The position numbers were made by a program, and so were the translations under genes. A stretch of 64,000 bases of DNA, taken from positions 1,415,317-1,479,316 of the forward strand of contig NZ_KI912613.1 of the NCBI RefSeq assembly GCF_000519325.1. The letters run 5' to 3'. Shown here piece by piece: positions 25,020 to 34,031 of this stretch (within the stretch, counting starts at the first letter, position 1; each line of letters begins with the position of its first letter). The stretch is from Patulibacter minatonensis DSM 18081. GTDB lineage: Bacteria > Actinomycetota > Thermoleophilia > Solirubrobacterales > Solirubrobacteraceae. The notes under the pieces were generated by a model, which saw only the letters and a program-made list of their open reading frames with translations, was not told where the DNA came from and made no database searches.

Positions 25020-25226
25020 GTGAACCAGAACCAGCACCAGATCACCCCGCTCGACGACGTCCTCGACCTCCACGTCGAGGAGCTCGCGCAGGACGACCCG
25101 ACCGCCGCCGAGCTGCCCGACACGATGTCGATGGCCTCGACGTTCTCCTCGGCCGGCTCCGCGTCGAGCGCCTCGTGCCCGGCGACGTCCGCCAGCTCGC
25201 TGACCACCGCGTCCTCCGCCGGGTGA
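25020..25226 (+). CDS. RiPP precursor peptide 1 (Ser/Thr-rich core, one Cys)
   Basis: The product is 68 aa from GTG with GGAG 8 nt upstream. The leader is acidic (LDDVLDLHVEELAQDDPTAA) and ends at ELPD. The core, from about residue 35, is Ser/Thr/Ala-rich (MASTFSSAG, then SASSASCPATSASSL) with a single Cys. The leader LDL-VEEL and ELPD elements and the core SASCPA motif are shared with the two precursors directly downstream. Such Ser/Thr/Cys cores are typical substrates of YcaO cyclodehydratases and LanB-type dehydratases, both encoded from 25869 on. Confidence 0.85.
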   Translation: MNQNQHQITPLDDVLDLHVEELAQDDPTAAELPDTMSMASTFSSAGSASSASCPATSASSLTTASSAG

Positions 25227-25231
25227 GCCGC

Positions 25232-25453
25232 ATGAAGACGACGAACGCCTTCGGCGGCGACGACCGCCACGACCGCCTCGACGCCGACCTGGACCTCGAC
25301 CTCTCGTTCGAGACCCTGACCGGCGACCCCCTCGAGGTCGAGGGCCTGCCCACCGCGAGCCTGCTCGGCACCTGGGGCTCCGTCGCGACCTTCGGGTCCG
25401 CGTCCTGCCCCGCCTCCACCGCTGCGACCGCCGGCTCGGCGTCCTGCGCCTGA
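25232..25453 (+). CDS. RiPP precursor peptide 2 (two-Cys core)
   Basis: The product is 73 aa, starting MKTTNAFGGDDRHDRLD. It has an acidic leader (LDADLDLDLSFETLTGDPLE) ending VEGLPT, and a core LLGTWGSVATFGSASCPAST then AATAGSASCA with two Cys at a spacing of 13. The conserved SASCPA motif aligns with precursors 1 and 3. The start lies 5 nt after the stop of precursor 1. Aromatic residues Trp and Phe in the core distinguish this product. Confidence 0.87.
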   Translation: MKTTNAFGGDDRHDRLDADLDLDLSFETLTGDPLEVEGLPTASLLGTWGSVATFGSASCPASTAATAGSASCA

Positions 25454-25470
25454 TCCCCCAGGAGACCACC

Positions 25471-25689
25471 ATGCCCCACACGCACGACCACGACGCCGAC
25501 GCCCACATCGACGGCGCCCACGACGAGCTCGACCTGTTCGTCGAGGACGTCGGCTACGACGCCCTCGTCGTCGAGGAGCTCCCCGACGTCAACCTGCTGG
25601 CCACCCTCGGCTGCTTCGGCACGGCGGCCTCCGCCTCGTGCCCGGCCGCCTCGGTCAGCTCCGCGGCGTCCGCCAGCTCCGCCAGCTGA
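25471..25689 (+). CDS. RiPP precursor peptide 3 (two-Cys core)
   Basis: The product is 72 aa with AGGAGA before the ATG. The leader is His/Asp-rich, then acidic (AHDELDLFVEDVGYDALVVE), ending ELPD. The core is NLLATLGCFGTAASASCPAA followed by a Ser/Ala tail (SVSSAASASSAS). It shares LDLFVED, ELPD and SASCPA with the other precursors. Immediately downstream an 18-bp hairpin separates precursors from modification genes. Confidence 0.87.
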   Translation: MPHTHDHDADAHIDGAHDELDLFVEDVGYDALVVEELPDVNLLATLGCFGTAASASCPAASVSSAASASSAS

Positions 25690-25706
25690 GCACCCCGCAC
25701 CCGCGC

Positions 25707-25745
25707 ACGAGGGGCCCCGCCGGTTCGACCGGCGGGGCCCCTCGT
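25707..25745 (+). terminator. Strong hairpin (attenuator) between precursors and RiPP enzymes
   Basis: ACGAGGGGCCCCGCCGGT (25707-25724) pairs perfectly with 25728-25745 around a TCG loop. Placed after three precursor genes and before the enzyme operon, it probably terminates most transcripts so that precursors are made in excess. Confidence 0.8.
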
Positions 25746-25868
25746 ACGTCCGGGGGCGGGCCGTCGTGTCCCTCATCCGGGTGAACCTCGACGGATCGAT
25801 GCCCGGGGCGTCCCTCAGGCGGGGGAACTCCGTTGCCGGCGGGGCCGCGACGGAGCAGGGTCCGTCCC

Positions 25869-27086
25869 GTGAGCACGACCGAACGCTCCGCACCGGAGCC
25901 CGCCCCCTCCACCGCCGAGGCCCCCGGCTCCGCCGACGGTCGTCCGGTCGACCCGGGCGCCTCGCCGGTCCCCGACACCGCCACGGACGCCGCGACGCCC
26001 GCCGCCCCCGTCGACGAGACCTGGCTCGACGGCGAGCGCCTCGCCCTCCGGCCCGAGGTCGAGAAGATCCAGGGCGCCGACGACCAGCAGCTGCTCTTCA
26101 GCACCGACGAGGGGCGCTACACGCGGCTCAGCCGCTCCGGCGCGCAGCTCGTGAAGCTCCTCGACGGTCGCCGCACCGGGCGCCAGATCCAGGCGGCGGT
26201 CGAGAAGATGGGGCCGGCCGGCGAGCGCTTGTCGCCGTCGATCCCGCCGTTCCTCGCCGAGCTCCGGCAGGCGAACGTCCTGAACGTCGCGCCGGCCGAG
26301 GAACGCGGGGCGCAGAAGCTCGCCCGCCGCGCCGGCGGGCCGCTGATGAAGCGCCTGCCGCTGACCCGGTCGACCCACGCGGTCGTCGCGCCGGCCGCCC
26401 GCCTCGCCGAGCGGACGCCGAAGGCGATCCGCGCCGGGCTCCTGCCGCTGCTCCTGTCCTTCGCGGTCACGCTCGTCGCGTTCGCGCTGTTCTCCGGTCC
26501 CTCCGCCGCCGGGGCGTTCGTCCCCGTCGCGATCGTCGTGCTGCTCGCGCAGATCACGACCCACGAGCTCGCCCACGCCTTCGCCTGCGAGCGCCGCGGC
26601 GTGCCGGTCCGCGAGGCAGGGATCGGCCTGATGCTCGGCGTGATCCCCGTCGCGTACGTCGACCGGACCGACGCCTACCGGGTGCGCAGCCGCAAGGGCC
26701 GCGCCGCGATCGCCCTGGCCGGGCCCGCGAACGATCTGCTGTGGACCGGCGCCTGCGCGGCCGTCGTCCTGACCACCAGCGGCATCGTCGCCGAGACCGC
26801 GACGCTCGTCCTCTTCTTCCAGCTGGCGCTGCTGGCCGCGAACCTGAACCTGATCCTCCCGACCGACGGGTACCACGCGATCGAGGCGATGGCCGGCGAG
26901 ATGAACTTCCGCGGCCGCGCGACCTCCTACGTCGTGCACCGCGTGCTGCGCCAGCCGCTGCCGTCGACGCTGCAGGCCGTGAGCCGCCGGCGCCGCGCCG
27001 CGTACGTGTCGTTCGTCGTCGCCGCGGTCCTCTACGGCGTCCTCTTCGTCGGCCTGACCGCCGTCGCGATCCTGGCGGCGATGTGA
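25869..27086 (+). CDS. M50-type membrane metalloprotease with N-terminal PqqD-like leader-binding domain
   Basis: The product is 405 aa from GTG 25869. After about 60 disordered residues, residues 75-140 resemble a PqqD/RRE winged helix (LFSTDEGRYTRLSRSGAQLV, then KLLDGRRTGRQIQAAVEKM). Several membrane helices follow. HELAH at about 232-236 gives the zinc site and LILPTDGYHAI the third ligand, as in site-2-type (M50) proteases. It may bind leader peptides and cleave them at or in the membrane during export. M50-like proteins recur in RiPP clusters, sometimes with uncertain proteolytic roles. The stop overlaps the LanB start (TGATG). Confidence 0.85.
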   Translation: MSTTERSAPEPAPSTAEAPGSADGRPVDPGASPVPDTATDAATPAAPVDETWLDGERLALRPEVEKIQGADDQQLLFSTDEGRYTRLSRSGAQLVKLLDGRRTGRQIQAAVEKMGPAGERLSPSIPPFLAELRQANVLNVAPAEERGAQKLARRAGGPLMKRLPLTRSTHAVVAPAARLAERTPKAIRAGLLPLLLSFAVTLVAFALFSGPSAAGAFVPVAIVVLLAQITTHELAHAFACERRGVPVREAGIGLMLGVIPVAYVDRTDAYRVRSRKGRAAIALAGPANDLLWTGACAAVVLTTSGIVAETATLVLFFQLALLAANLNLILPTDGYHAIEAMAGEMNFRGRATSYVVHRVLRQPLPSTLQAVSRRRRAAYVSFVVAAVLYGVLFVGLTAVAILAAM

Positions 27087-29815
27087 TGCGGACCGCCCGC
27101 GAGACGCACGCCCCGACCGCCGCTCCGATGCGCACGACGCCGAGAACCGACGCCGCCCGCCCCGCGGCCGCGTCCGACGCCACCGCACGGGCCGCCGCGT
27201 CCGACCACGTCGGCGCGTGCGGCGACGTTCGGCGCGGTGCCGAGGGCGACGCCCGCCCCGCGTCCGTCGAGGTCCCGGTCGCCGCGGAGGACCTCCCGCA
27301 GGTCTCCGCCTTCACCCTGCGCCGGACCGGCGGCCTGCCGGCCGGGGCGGTCGACGGCCTGGTCGTCGAGAACGCGCACCGCGCGGCCGCCGCGATCGTC
27401 GCCGCCGAGGACCAGATGGCCGAGCTGGCCGGTTCCGTCGCCGACGCCCTGCACGCGCTCGTCCCGGAGCTCGAGGACGACGCCGACCTGCGCCGCACGG
27501 CGCTGCGCCTGAAGCGCGACGTCCACAACGGCCGTCCGACGAAGCAGCCGCCGGAGGCCGTCGACACGGTCGCGGAGCGCCTCGACGACACCGCCGCCGG
27601 CCGGCTCACGCGCTGGGTGACGACCGCCGACGCCGTCCGCGACGGCCGGGCCGCGCTGCCGGACCTGCTCGACGACGAGCTCGCCCGGGTCCGCGCCCAC
27701 GCCACCGAGACGCTGCGCGACGACGACGTCGCCCGCGGGATCGCGCTCGGCAGCCCGACCTTCCTCGACGGCCTGCGCCGCAAGGGCGTCGGCGCCTCGC
27801 CCGCCGGCCGCTCGGCCCGGACCGCTGTCGGCTACCTCACCCGCATCGCGGTGAAGACGAGCCCGTTCAGCTCGTTCACGACGGTCGGGCTCGCCGGGTT
27901 CGGCTCCGATGGCGGCGTCGACCGGGTCGCCACCCCGACGTCCGCGCTCGCGACCGACGACCGCGGGTCGTCGCCCGCCGTCGTCCGCCGCGCGGCGCCC
28001 GCCCGCGCCCTGGCGACCCTCGTCCTCCTCGCCCTGCCCGGCCACGGGGAGACCGCCGGCGCCGTCGCGTACGAGCCGACCGCCGGGTCGTTCGACCTCG
28101 ACGGCGCGCCCACGCTGATCGAGGGCGACCACGAGGTCGTCGACGGGTTCGCCTGGCGCGGCGAGTCGTTCGTCGACGCACGCGAGCTCGAGGACGACCT
28201 CGCGCTGGTCGACGGGCTCGGCCGCGTCGACCACGCCACGCTGCTGCAGCGCCTCGGGGGCCGGTTCCCCGAGGAGGCCCTGCGACGGCTCGTCGGTCTC
28301 GGCGTCGTCCGCCCCGTCGCGCCGTGGCCCGCCGCCGACGGCGACCCGCTCCGCCACCTCTCCGCCGCTCTGCGGTCGCACGGGACGCCGCTCGCCGACG
28401 AGGTCGCCGACGACCTCGACCGCATCCGCCGCCACGCCGCGGGCGTTGCCGACCAGGAGGGCCCCGGCCGCGCCGCCGCGCTGCACGGCACCCGCTCCGG
28501 CGCGCGCGACGCGCTCGGCCGCCTCGACGTCGCCGCGCCGCCGTGGCTCGACGACGCGGCCGTCGTCTACGAGGACGTCCGCACCGCCGGCGACGCGCCG
28601 GAGCTCCCGGCCGCGCTGCGCGAGGACCTCCGCACGATCGGCGCCGCGCTGCGCCCCGACGTCGTCCGCACCCGCGTCCTGCAGCACCTGACCGACCACT
28701 TCGTCGCCCGTCACGGCGCCGGCGGCACGTGCGACGACGTCCTCGCGTTCCTCGTCTCCGCCGGTCGCGGCGAGCAGGCCCGCGCGAGCCTCGGCGCCGC
28801 GCTGCGGGCCGACGCCGCCCCCGACCCGGCCGACGCCCACGGCGACCTCGGCGCGAGCACCGCGCCGCCGGCCGTCAACGTCGCGTTCCAGGTCGTCGCC
28901 GACGACCCCGGGGCGGTGCAGCGCGGCGAGCACCTCGTCGTCCTGAACCACCACGGCCCGGGCACCGGCGCGGCGCTCGCGCGGTTCCGTCCGCTGCTCG
29001 GCGACGAGGGCCTCGACCACGGCCTCCGCGGCTGGATCGACGCGCTCTTCCCCGACGCCGCCCCGCACGTGCTCGACCACGGCGCCGACTGGACCGACCT
29101 GCAGTCGACCGGCCTCGGCCTCCTGCCGACGCTCCGCTGGCCGGGGGAGCTGCCGACGACCGAGGGGCGCACCGACGGCCTCGACCTCGCCGACCTCCGC
29201 CTGCACCACGACGCCGCGACCGGCCTCCTCGGCTTCCGCGACCGCACCGGCCGCGCGATCGCGCCCGTCTACCTCGGCTCCGTCCCCCAGCACCTGCTGA
29301 CCGGCCCGGTCCGGCTGCTCCTGATCATCGCCGACCCCTGGGGCTGCGTGTCCGAGCTCGGCAAGGTCGACCGGCCGTGGCGCGGGATCGAGCCCGTCGT
29401 CGCCCCCGTCGTCCACGATCCGCGCCGCACGTCCGGCCGCGTCGTCCTGCGGCGCGCCAACTGGCGGATCGCCGCCGACCACTGGCCGCGGCCCGAGACC
29501 GGCGAGTTCGACGACGAGCTCCTGATCCGCCTGGAGCGGTTCCGGCGCGAGCACGGCCTGCCGCTCGAGGGGTTCGTGACGTTCGAGCGTCCGCAGGGCG
29601 CCGGCGTCCGTCGCGCGTCGCACCGCAAGCCGCGCTGGATCCGCTTCGACAGCCCGCACGCCGTGCACCAGGTCGCCGCGGGCTTCGACGACGACGTCCT
29701 CGCCGCCCGCCTCGTCGAGGCGCTGCCCGGCCGCGGCCAGCACTGGACGCCGGGCGACGCACCCGCCCGCGCCGACGAGCACGTCGCGCTGCTGCGCTGG
29801 GGGCGGGCCGCATGA
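27086..29815 (+). CDS. LanB-type dehydratase, glutamylation (N-terminal) subunit
   Basis: The product is 909 aa. A low-complexity N-terminal extension of about 75 residues is followed by the lantibiotic dehydratase N-terminal fold, with ALRLKRDVHNGRP, YLTRIAVKTSPFSSFTTVGL and GRVVLRRANWRI as recognisable blocks. In this family glutamyl-tRNA is used to glutamylate Ser/Thr of the core; elimination is done by the separate SpaB_C subunit, encoded next with a 4-nt overlap. This split form is the one used in thiopeptide (TbtB/TclK) and goadsporin (GodF) pathways. The extension has no known role. Confidence 0.9.
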   Translation: MRTARETHAPTAAPMRTTPRTDAARPAAASDATARAAASDHVGACGDVRRGAEGDARPASVEVPVAAEDLPQVSAFTLRRTGGLPAGAVDGLVVENAHRAAAAIVAAEDQMAELAGSVADALHALVPELEDDADLRRTALRLKRDVHNGRPTKQPPEAVDTVAERLDDTAAGRLTRWVTTADAVRDGRAALPDLLDDELARVRAHATETLRDDDVARGIALGSPTFLDGLRRKGVGASPAGRSARTAVGYLTRIAVKTSPFSSFTTVGLAGFGSDGGVDRVATPTSALATDDRGSSPAVVRRAAPARALATLVLLALPGHGETAGAVAYEPTAGSFDLDGAPTLIEGDHEVVDGFAWRGESFVDARELEDDLALVDGLGRVDHATLLQRLGGRFPEEALRRLVGLGVVRPVAPWPAADGDPLRHLSAALRSHGTPLADEVADDLDRIRRHAAGVADQEGPGRAAALHGTRSGARDALGRLDVAAPPWLDDAAVVYEDVRTAGDAPELPAALREDLRTIGAALRPDVVRTRVLQHLTDHFVARHGAGGTCDDVLAFLVSAGRGEQARASLGAALRADAAPDPADAHGDLGASTAPPAVNVAFQVVADDPGAVQRGEHLVVLNHHGPGTGAALARFRPLLGDEGLDHGLRGWIDALFPDAAPHVLDHGADWTDLQSTGLGLLPTLRWPGELPTTEGRTDGLDLADLRLHHDAATGLLGFRDRTGRAIAPVYLGSVPQHLLTGPVRLLLIIADPWGCVSELGKVDRPWRGIEPVVAPVVHDPRRTSGRVVLRRANWRIAADHWPRPETGEFDDELLIRLERFRREHGLPLEGFVTFERPQGAGVRRASHRKPRWIRFDSPHAVHQVAAGFDDDVLAARLVEALPGRGQHWTPGDAPARADEHVALLRWGRAA

Positions 29816-30804
29816 GCCGCGCCGCCGCCCACGCCCCGTCGACCGCCGTGACCGGAGAGGACCGCATGACCCGCCCCGCCGCCCACGAGTCGCCGGTCGC
29901 CCAGCCGGACCGTCGCGCCGGCCGCTGGCTCTTCGCCGCCGTCTCGCCCGGCGGGCCCGACCGCATGGACGCCGGGGTCGCCACCGTCGTGCGCGACGCC
30001 GCCGACCTCCTGCGCGCGACGCCCGAGGCCGAGCGCTGGTTCTTCCTCCGCTACTTCGACCGTCGCGGGCCGCACCTGCGCCTGCGGGTCCGGGCGCGCG
30101 ATCGCGACGACCTCGACGCCGTGCAGCACCGGCTCTGGCCGCGCCTGCAGGACGGCGTCCGGCGCGCGCAGGAGACGACCGACGTCGTCGCCCGCCGGCC
30201 GCTGCTGCCCAGCCCGCCCGGGCTCGAGCTGCCCGACGGCCGGCACGCTGGCGTCGAGCACCGCGTCTACGAGCGCGAGCTGCGCAAGTGGGGCGGCCAC
30301 GACGGCACGGCGATCGCCGAGGACCTCTTCGAGGCGTCGTCCGACGCCGTCCTCGCCCTCGACGGCGAGACGCTCGGCACCGGCGAGCGCGCCGCCCTGG
30401 CGCTCACGCTCATGGAGGCCGCCCTGCGCGCGGTCCCCGCCGACGAGCACGCGCGCTTCTGGGACGGCTACGCCGCCTGGTGGTGCGGGGCCAAGCAGCG
30501 CCCGCGTCAGTACCCCGCCCTCCGCCGCGGGATCGACGGCGCCGCCGCCAAGGCCCGCGGCCCGCTGACCGCCGCCGCCCGTCGTCGCGCGGGCTACGAC
30601 GGCGCGGCCGGGGCGCTCGACGCGTACGCCGCGGCCGTCGGCCGGATGCTCGCCGACGCCCGCGCCGCCGGGATCGAGCGGGACGTCCCGCACCTCTGCT
30701 TCCACCACGTCCACATGACGAACAACCGGCTCGGCATCACGCTGACCGAGGAGGCGCTCCTGGGCGCCGTCCTCGCGGGTGTCGCCCAGGAGGACCACGC
30801 ATGA
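29812..30804 (+). CDS. SpaB_C / thiopeptide-type bacteriocin biosynthesis protein (elimination subunit)
   Basis: The product is 330 aa. The signature WFFLRYFDRRGPHLRLRVRA lies at about 76-95, and HVHMTNNRLGI closes the domain. The same fold serves two roles: glutamate elimination (TbtC, GodG) and pyridine-forming cycloaddition (TbtD, TclM). Only one copy is encoded here, and LanB-N needs an eliminase, so elimination to dehydroalanine/dehydrobutyrine is the better call. The start ATG overlaps the LanB stop; an alternative Met lies at 29866. Confidence 0.88.
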   Translation: MSRAAAHAPSTAVTGEDRMTRPAAHESPVAQPDRRAGRWLFAAVSPGGPDRMDAGVATVVRDAADLLRATPEAERWFFLRYFDRRGPHLRLRVRARDRDDLDAVQHRLWPRLQDGVRRAQETTDVVARRPLLPSPPGLELPDGRHAGVEHRVYERELRKWGGHDGTAIAEDLFEASSDAVLALDGETLGTGERAALALTLMEAALRAVPADEHARFWDGYAAWWCGAKQRPRQYPALRRGIDGAAAKARGPLTAAARRRAGYDGAAGALDAYAAAVGRMLADARAAGIERDVPHLCFHHVHMTNNRLGITLTEEALLGAVLAGVAQEDHA

Positions 30805-31901
30805 TGAACGCCTTCGCGATCACCCACGCGCCGCCGCGGGACACCACCGCGCCGGCGGGCGACGCGCCCACCGACCCGGCCGCGGACCCGGACGCCCCCG
30901 TGCGCCCGACGACCATCGCCGGCCACGCCGGCATCGCCTCTGCGCCCGGCTCCGACGGCGTCGCCGCCGTCGACGTCCGCGACGCCCGCAAGTCCTACGG
31001 CGAGCGCGACGTCCTGCGCGGCGTGTCGCTCCGGATCGAGCCCGGCGAGGTCTTCGCGATCCTCGGGCCCAACGGCGCCGGCAAGACGACGCTGCTCGAG
31101 AGCCTCGTCGGCATCCGGACGTTCGACTCCGGCTCCGCGACGGTCCTCGGCCTCGACCCGCGCGCCGACCGCAAGGCGCTACGCGACCAGGTCGGCATGC
31201 AGCCGCAGGAGGCGAGCCTCTTCCCGACGCTGACGACGATCGAGTCGCTCCGCCTGTTCGCGTCGTTCCACGACACGCCGCGCGATCCCGAGACGCTGCT
31301 CCGCGAGCTCGGCCTCGAGGACTCCCGCGACCAGCGCGTGAAGCGTCTCTCCGGCGGCCAGCGCCAGCGCCTGCTGCTCGGCCTGGCGTTCATCGGCCGC
31401 CCGCGGATGATGGTCCTCGACGAGCCGTCCGCCGGCCTCGACCCCCACGCCCGCCGGCAGATCTGGGACGTCGTCCGCGCGCACCGACGTGACGGCGGCA
31501 CCGTGCTGCTGACCACGCACTCGATGGAGGAGGCCGCGGCGCTCGCCGACCGCCTCGCGCTCCTGGACGAGGGCCGCATCGTCGCCCAGGGCACGCCCGA
31601 CGAGCTCGTCCGCGACCACGCCGGCGGCCACCGCGCCGTCCGCTTCCGCACCGGCGCGGAGCCGTCGACCGCGCGCCTGCGCGAGCTCGGCGGCGTCGCC
31701 ACGCGGACCGATGACGGATGGGACGTCCGCGTCCCCTGCGACGACGCCGACGACGCGCTCTCCCGCGTCATGCGCGCCGACGACCTCGGCGGCGTCCGCG
31801 ACGTCTCGATCGACCAGCCGACGCTCGAGGACGTGTTCCTGTCGCTGACGGGACGCACGCTCCAGAGCCCCGACACCGACCCCGAAGGAGGGGCCCGATG
31901 A
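30801..31901 (+). CDS. ABC transporter ATP-binding protein of the RiPP cluster
   Basis: The product is 366 aa with about 55 disordered N-terminal residues. Walker A is GPNGAGKTTLL, signature LSGGQRQRLLLG, Walker B MMVLDEPSAGLDP and the switch His is in LLTTHSMEEA. The C-terminal extension (FLSLTGRTL) is typical of the DrrA/NatA type of drug and bacteriocin exporters. With the permease encoded next, it probably exports the finished peptide and gives self-resistance. Confidence 0.95.
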   Translation: MMNAFAITHAPPRDTTAPAGDAPTDPAADPDAPVRPTTIAGHAGIASAPGSDGVAAVDVRDARKSYGERDVLRGVSLRIEPGEVFAILGPNGAGKTTLLESLVGIRTFDSGSATVLGLDPRADRKALRDQVGMQPQEASLFPTLTTIESLRLFASFHDTPRDPETLLRELGLEDSRDQRVKRLSGGQRQRLLLGLAFIGRPRMMVLDEPSAGLDPHARRQIWDVVRAHRRDGGTVLLTTHSMEEAAALADRLALLDEGRIVAQGTPDELVRDHAGGHRAVRFRTGAEPSTARLRELGGVATRTDDGWDVRVPCDDADDALSRVMRADDLGGVRDVSIDQPTLEDVFLSLTGRTLQSPDTDPEGGAR

Positions 31902-32638
31902 CCCGCCAGCTCTCCCTCACCAACCTGCGCGAGCTCCTGCGCGACCCGACGACGTTCTTCTTCCTCCTCGTCTTCCCGTTCCTCTTCATCGGCCTCTACG
32001 CGTTCATCTCGACGACGACGCAGGGCAGCTTCGACACCTTCCGCTTCGGCCTGCCGGGCGTCCTCGTCCTCGCCTTCGGGCAGCTCGCGTTCATCGGCAC
32101 GACGACCGCGCTCGTGCAGCTCCGGGCCCGCGGCACGCTGCGGCTGCTGTCCCTGACGCCGGTCACCAAGCGCGCGTTCGCGGCGTCGATCGTGCCGCCG
32201 CGCCTGGCCATCGCCGGGGTGCAGATCACCCTGATGGCGGTCGTCGCGATCGCGACCGGCTACCTCGCCGGCGGCGACGTCGCGCGCCTCCTGCTGAGCA
32301 GCCTGTTCGGCTTGGCGATGCTGTTCTCGATCGGCATCTTCCTCGGCGGCCGCCTGCGCTCGCCCGAGGTCGCCTCCGGCCTCCTGAGCGCGATCTTCCC
32401 GCTGCTGATGATCGTCGCCGGCGTCTTCGTGCCGCTGTCGGAGATGCCGGACGCCGTCCGCACGATCTCCGACTGGATCCCGCTGACCTACCTCGGCGAC
32501 GCGCTCCGCCAGGACCTCGTCGGCGGCACCGCGCTGCACTCCATCGGCGTCGACTACGCCGTGATGGGCGGCACCGCGCTCATCTTCACCGCGCTCACCG
32601 CGCTGACGTTCCGCTGGGACGACGGCGAGAAGGCGTGA
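31898..32638 (+). CDS. ABC-2 type permease of the RiPP cluster
   Basis: The product is 246 aa with six predicted membrane helices (FFFLLVFPFLFIGLYAF, VLVLAFGQLAFIGTTTALVQ, ISDWIPLTYLGDALRQDL). The block ARGTLRLLSLTPVTKRAF is the ABC-2 cytoplasmic motif. It overlaps the ATPase gene by 4 nt and so forms the DrrAB-like exporter. Confidence 0.93.
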   Translation: MTRQLSLTNLRELLRDPTTFFFLLVFPFLFIGLYAFISTTTQGSFDTFRFGLPGVLVLAFGQLAFIGTTTALVQLRARGTLRLLSLTPVTKRAFAASIVPPRLAIAGVQITLMAVVAIATGYLAGGDVARLLLSSLFGLAMLFSIGIFLGGRLRSPEVASGLLSAIFPLLMIVAGVFVPLSEMPDAVRTISDWIPLTYLGDALRQDLVGGTALHSIGVDYAVMGGTALIFTALTALTFRWDDGEKA

Positions 32639-32669
32639 GGACCGCCCCAAGGACCACCAGGAGATCCCC

Positions 32670-34031
32670 ATGAGCACTCCCACGACCACCGCTCCCGACC
32701 CCGTCACCGCGACGACCGGCACCCCCGACGCGCTCCTCGGCCTCAAGCGCCTGGCCTCGCCCTACGGCCTCGTCGGCCGGGTCCGCCGGCTCCCGACGGC
32801 CCCGGGCGACCCGGACTTCGAGATCTACACCTCGGAGCTCGGTAACCTCGCGCAGCTCCACGAGAACGTCCGCGAGTCGACCGGCGGGCGCACCACCCGC
32901 GGCGAGTTCGACGGCGCCGGCGGCGGCATCGACGGCGAGCGCGCGCTCTGCGTGTCGATCGCCGAGGCGCTCGAGCGCTACAGCTCCTGCACGTTCGACC
33001 AGGACCAGCTCGTCTGGGCCACGGCGAACGAGCTGGGCGACGAGGCGATCGACCTCGACACCCTGCCGCGGCACTCCGAGCGCGAGCTCGCCGACCCGCA
33101 GTGCCCGGTCGTCCCGATGGACAAGGACGCGCCGATGCGCTGGGTCCGCGGCGTCTCGCTGATGACCCGGCGCGAGGTCTGGATCCCCGCCGTCCTCGTC
33201 TACCTCCACATCCCCGCCCGGGCGCGCGGCGAGCGCTTCGCTCTGCCGATCTCCACCGGCTGCGCGGCGCACAGCGACCTCAGCTCCGCGCTGCTCGGCG
33301 CGCTCTGCGAGGTTGTCGAGCGCGACGCGATCGCCCTGACGTGGCTGCAGCGCCTGCAGCTCCCGCAGATCGAGGTCGACGTCGAGGACGAGGCGCTGGC
33401 CGCCTTCGCCGCCCGCGACCGTCACACGAGCGTGACCCGTCTGCTCTTCGACGGCACGACCGACCTCGGCATCCCGACGGTCTACAGCCTCGAGCTCAGC
33501 CCGCACGACGACCACCTCGCGCAGATGGTCATGGCGTCGACGACGCTCGACCCGCAGGACGGCGTCGTCAAGGTCTCCCGCGAGGGCGCCTCCGCACGGA
33601 TCGCGCTGTCGGTCCCGCGGCCGATGCCCGACACGCCGGAGGAGTTCACGAACGTCTTCCACGGCGCGTCGTGGATGGGCCACCGCGACCGCCGCGGCGA
33701 GTTCGCGTTCCTGCAGGAGTCGACCGGCCGGCGGAAGCTGTCGGAGCTCCCGTCCATCGCGACCGGGACGCCCGAGGGCGACCTGCGGGCCGTCCTCGGT
33801 CGCCTCGAGGGCGCGGGCATGGAGGCCTTCGCCGTCGACCTCACCACCGACGAGGCCGACGCCGTCGGCTTCCGCGTCGTCCGCACCGTCGTGCCGGGGC
33901 TGATGCCCCTCTCCTTCGCCCGTCAGGCCCAGTACCGCGGGCACCCGCGGCTCTACGAGGCGCCGCCGCGCTTCGGCCACGAGGCCCACCCCGAGTCCCT
34001 GCTGAACGCGTCCCCCCAGCCCTTCGCATGA
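32670..34031 (+). CDS. YcaO-domain cyclodehydratase
   Basis: The product is 453 aa with AGGAGA upstream. YcaO features are GGGIDGERALCVSIAEALER (ATP/Mg-binding Glu), the SSALLGALCEVVERDAIALT helix, and a proline-containing C-terminus ASPQPFA, the kind of tail that reaches the active site in azoline-forming YcaOs. It would use ATP to turn Cys (and perhaps Ser/Thr) of the core into thiazolines or oxazolines. Partner proteins with RRE and zinc sites follow in the operon, overlapping by 4 nt. Confidence 0.95.
   Translation: MSTPTTTAPDPVTATTGTPDALLGLKRLASPYGLVGRVRRLPTAPGDPDFEIYTSELGNLAQLHENVRESTGGRTTRGEFDGAGGGIDGERALCVSIAEALERYSSCTFDQDQLVWATANELGDEAIDLDTLPRHSERELADPQCPVVPMDKDAPMRWVRGVSLMTRREVWIPAVLVYLHIPARARGERFALPISTGCAAHSDLSSALLGALCEVVERDAIALTWLQRLQLPQIEVDVEDEALAAFAARDRHTSVTRLLFDGTTDLGIPTVYSLELSPHDDHLAQMVMASTTLDPQDGVVKVSREGASARIALSVPRPMPDTPEEFTNVFHGASWMGHRDRRGEFAFLQESTGRRKLSELPSIATGTPEGDLRAVLGRLEGAGMEAFAVDLTTDEADAVGFRVVRTVVPGLMPLSFARQAQYRGHPRLYEAPPRFGHEAHPESLLNASPQPFA

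Noticed and set aside
25766..29815. One 1349-aa plus-strand protein
   Set aside because: The first 440 residues are an Arg/Pro-rich shadow of the M50 gene. The true LanB start is the ATG at 27086 overlapping the M50 stop.
29812..30804. Pyridine synthase of a thiopeptide pathway
   Set aside because: It is the only SpaB_C-type protein in the cluster, and the LanB glutamylation subunit needs an eliminase; pyridine formation has no independent support.
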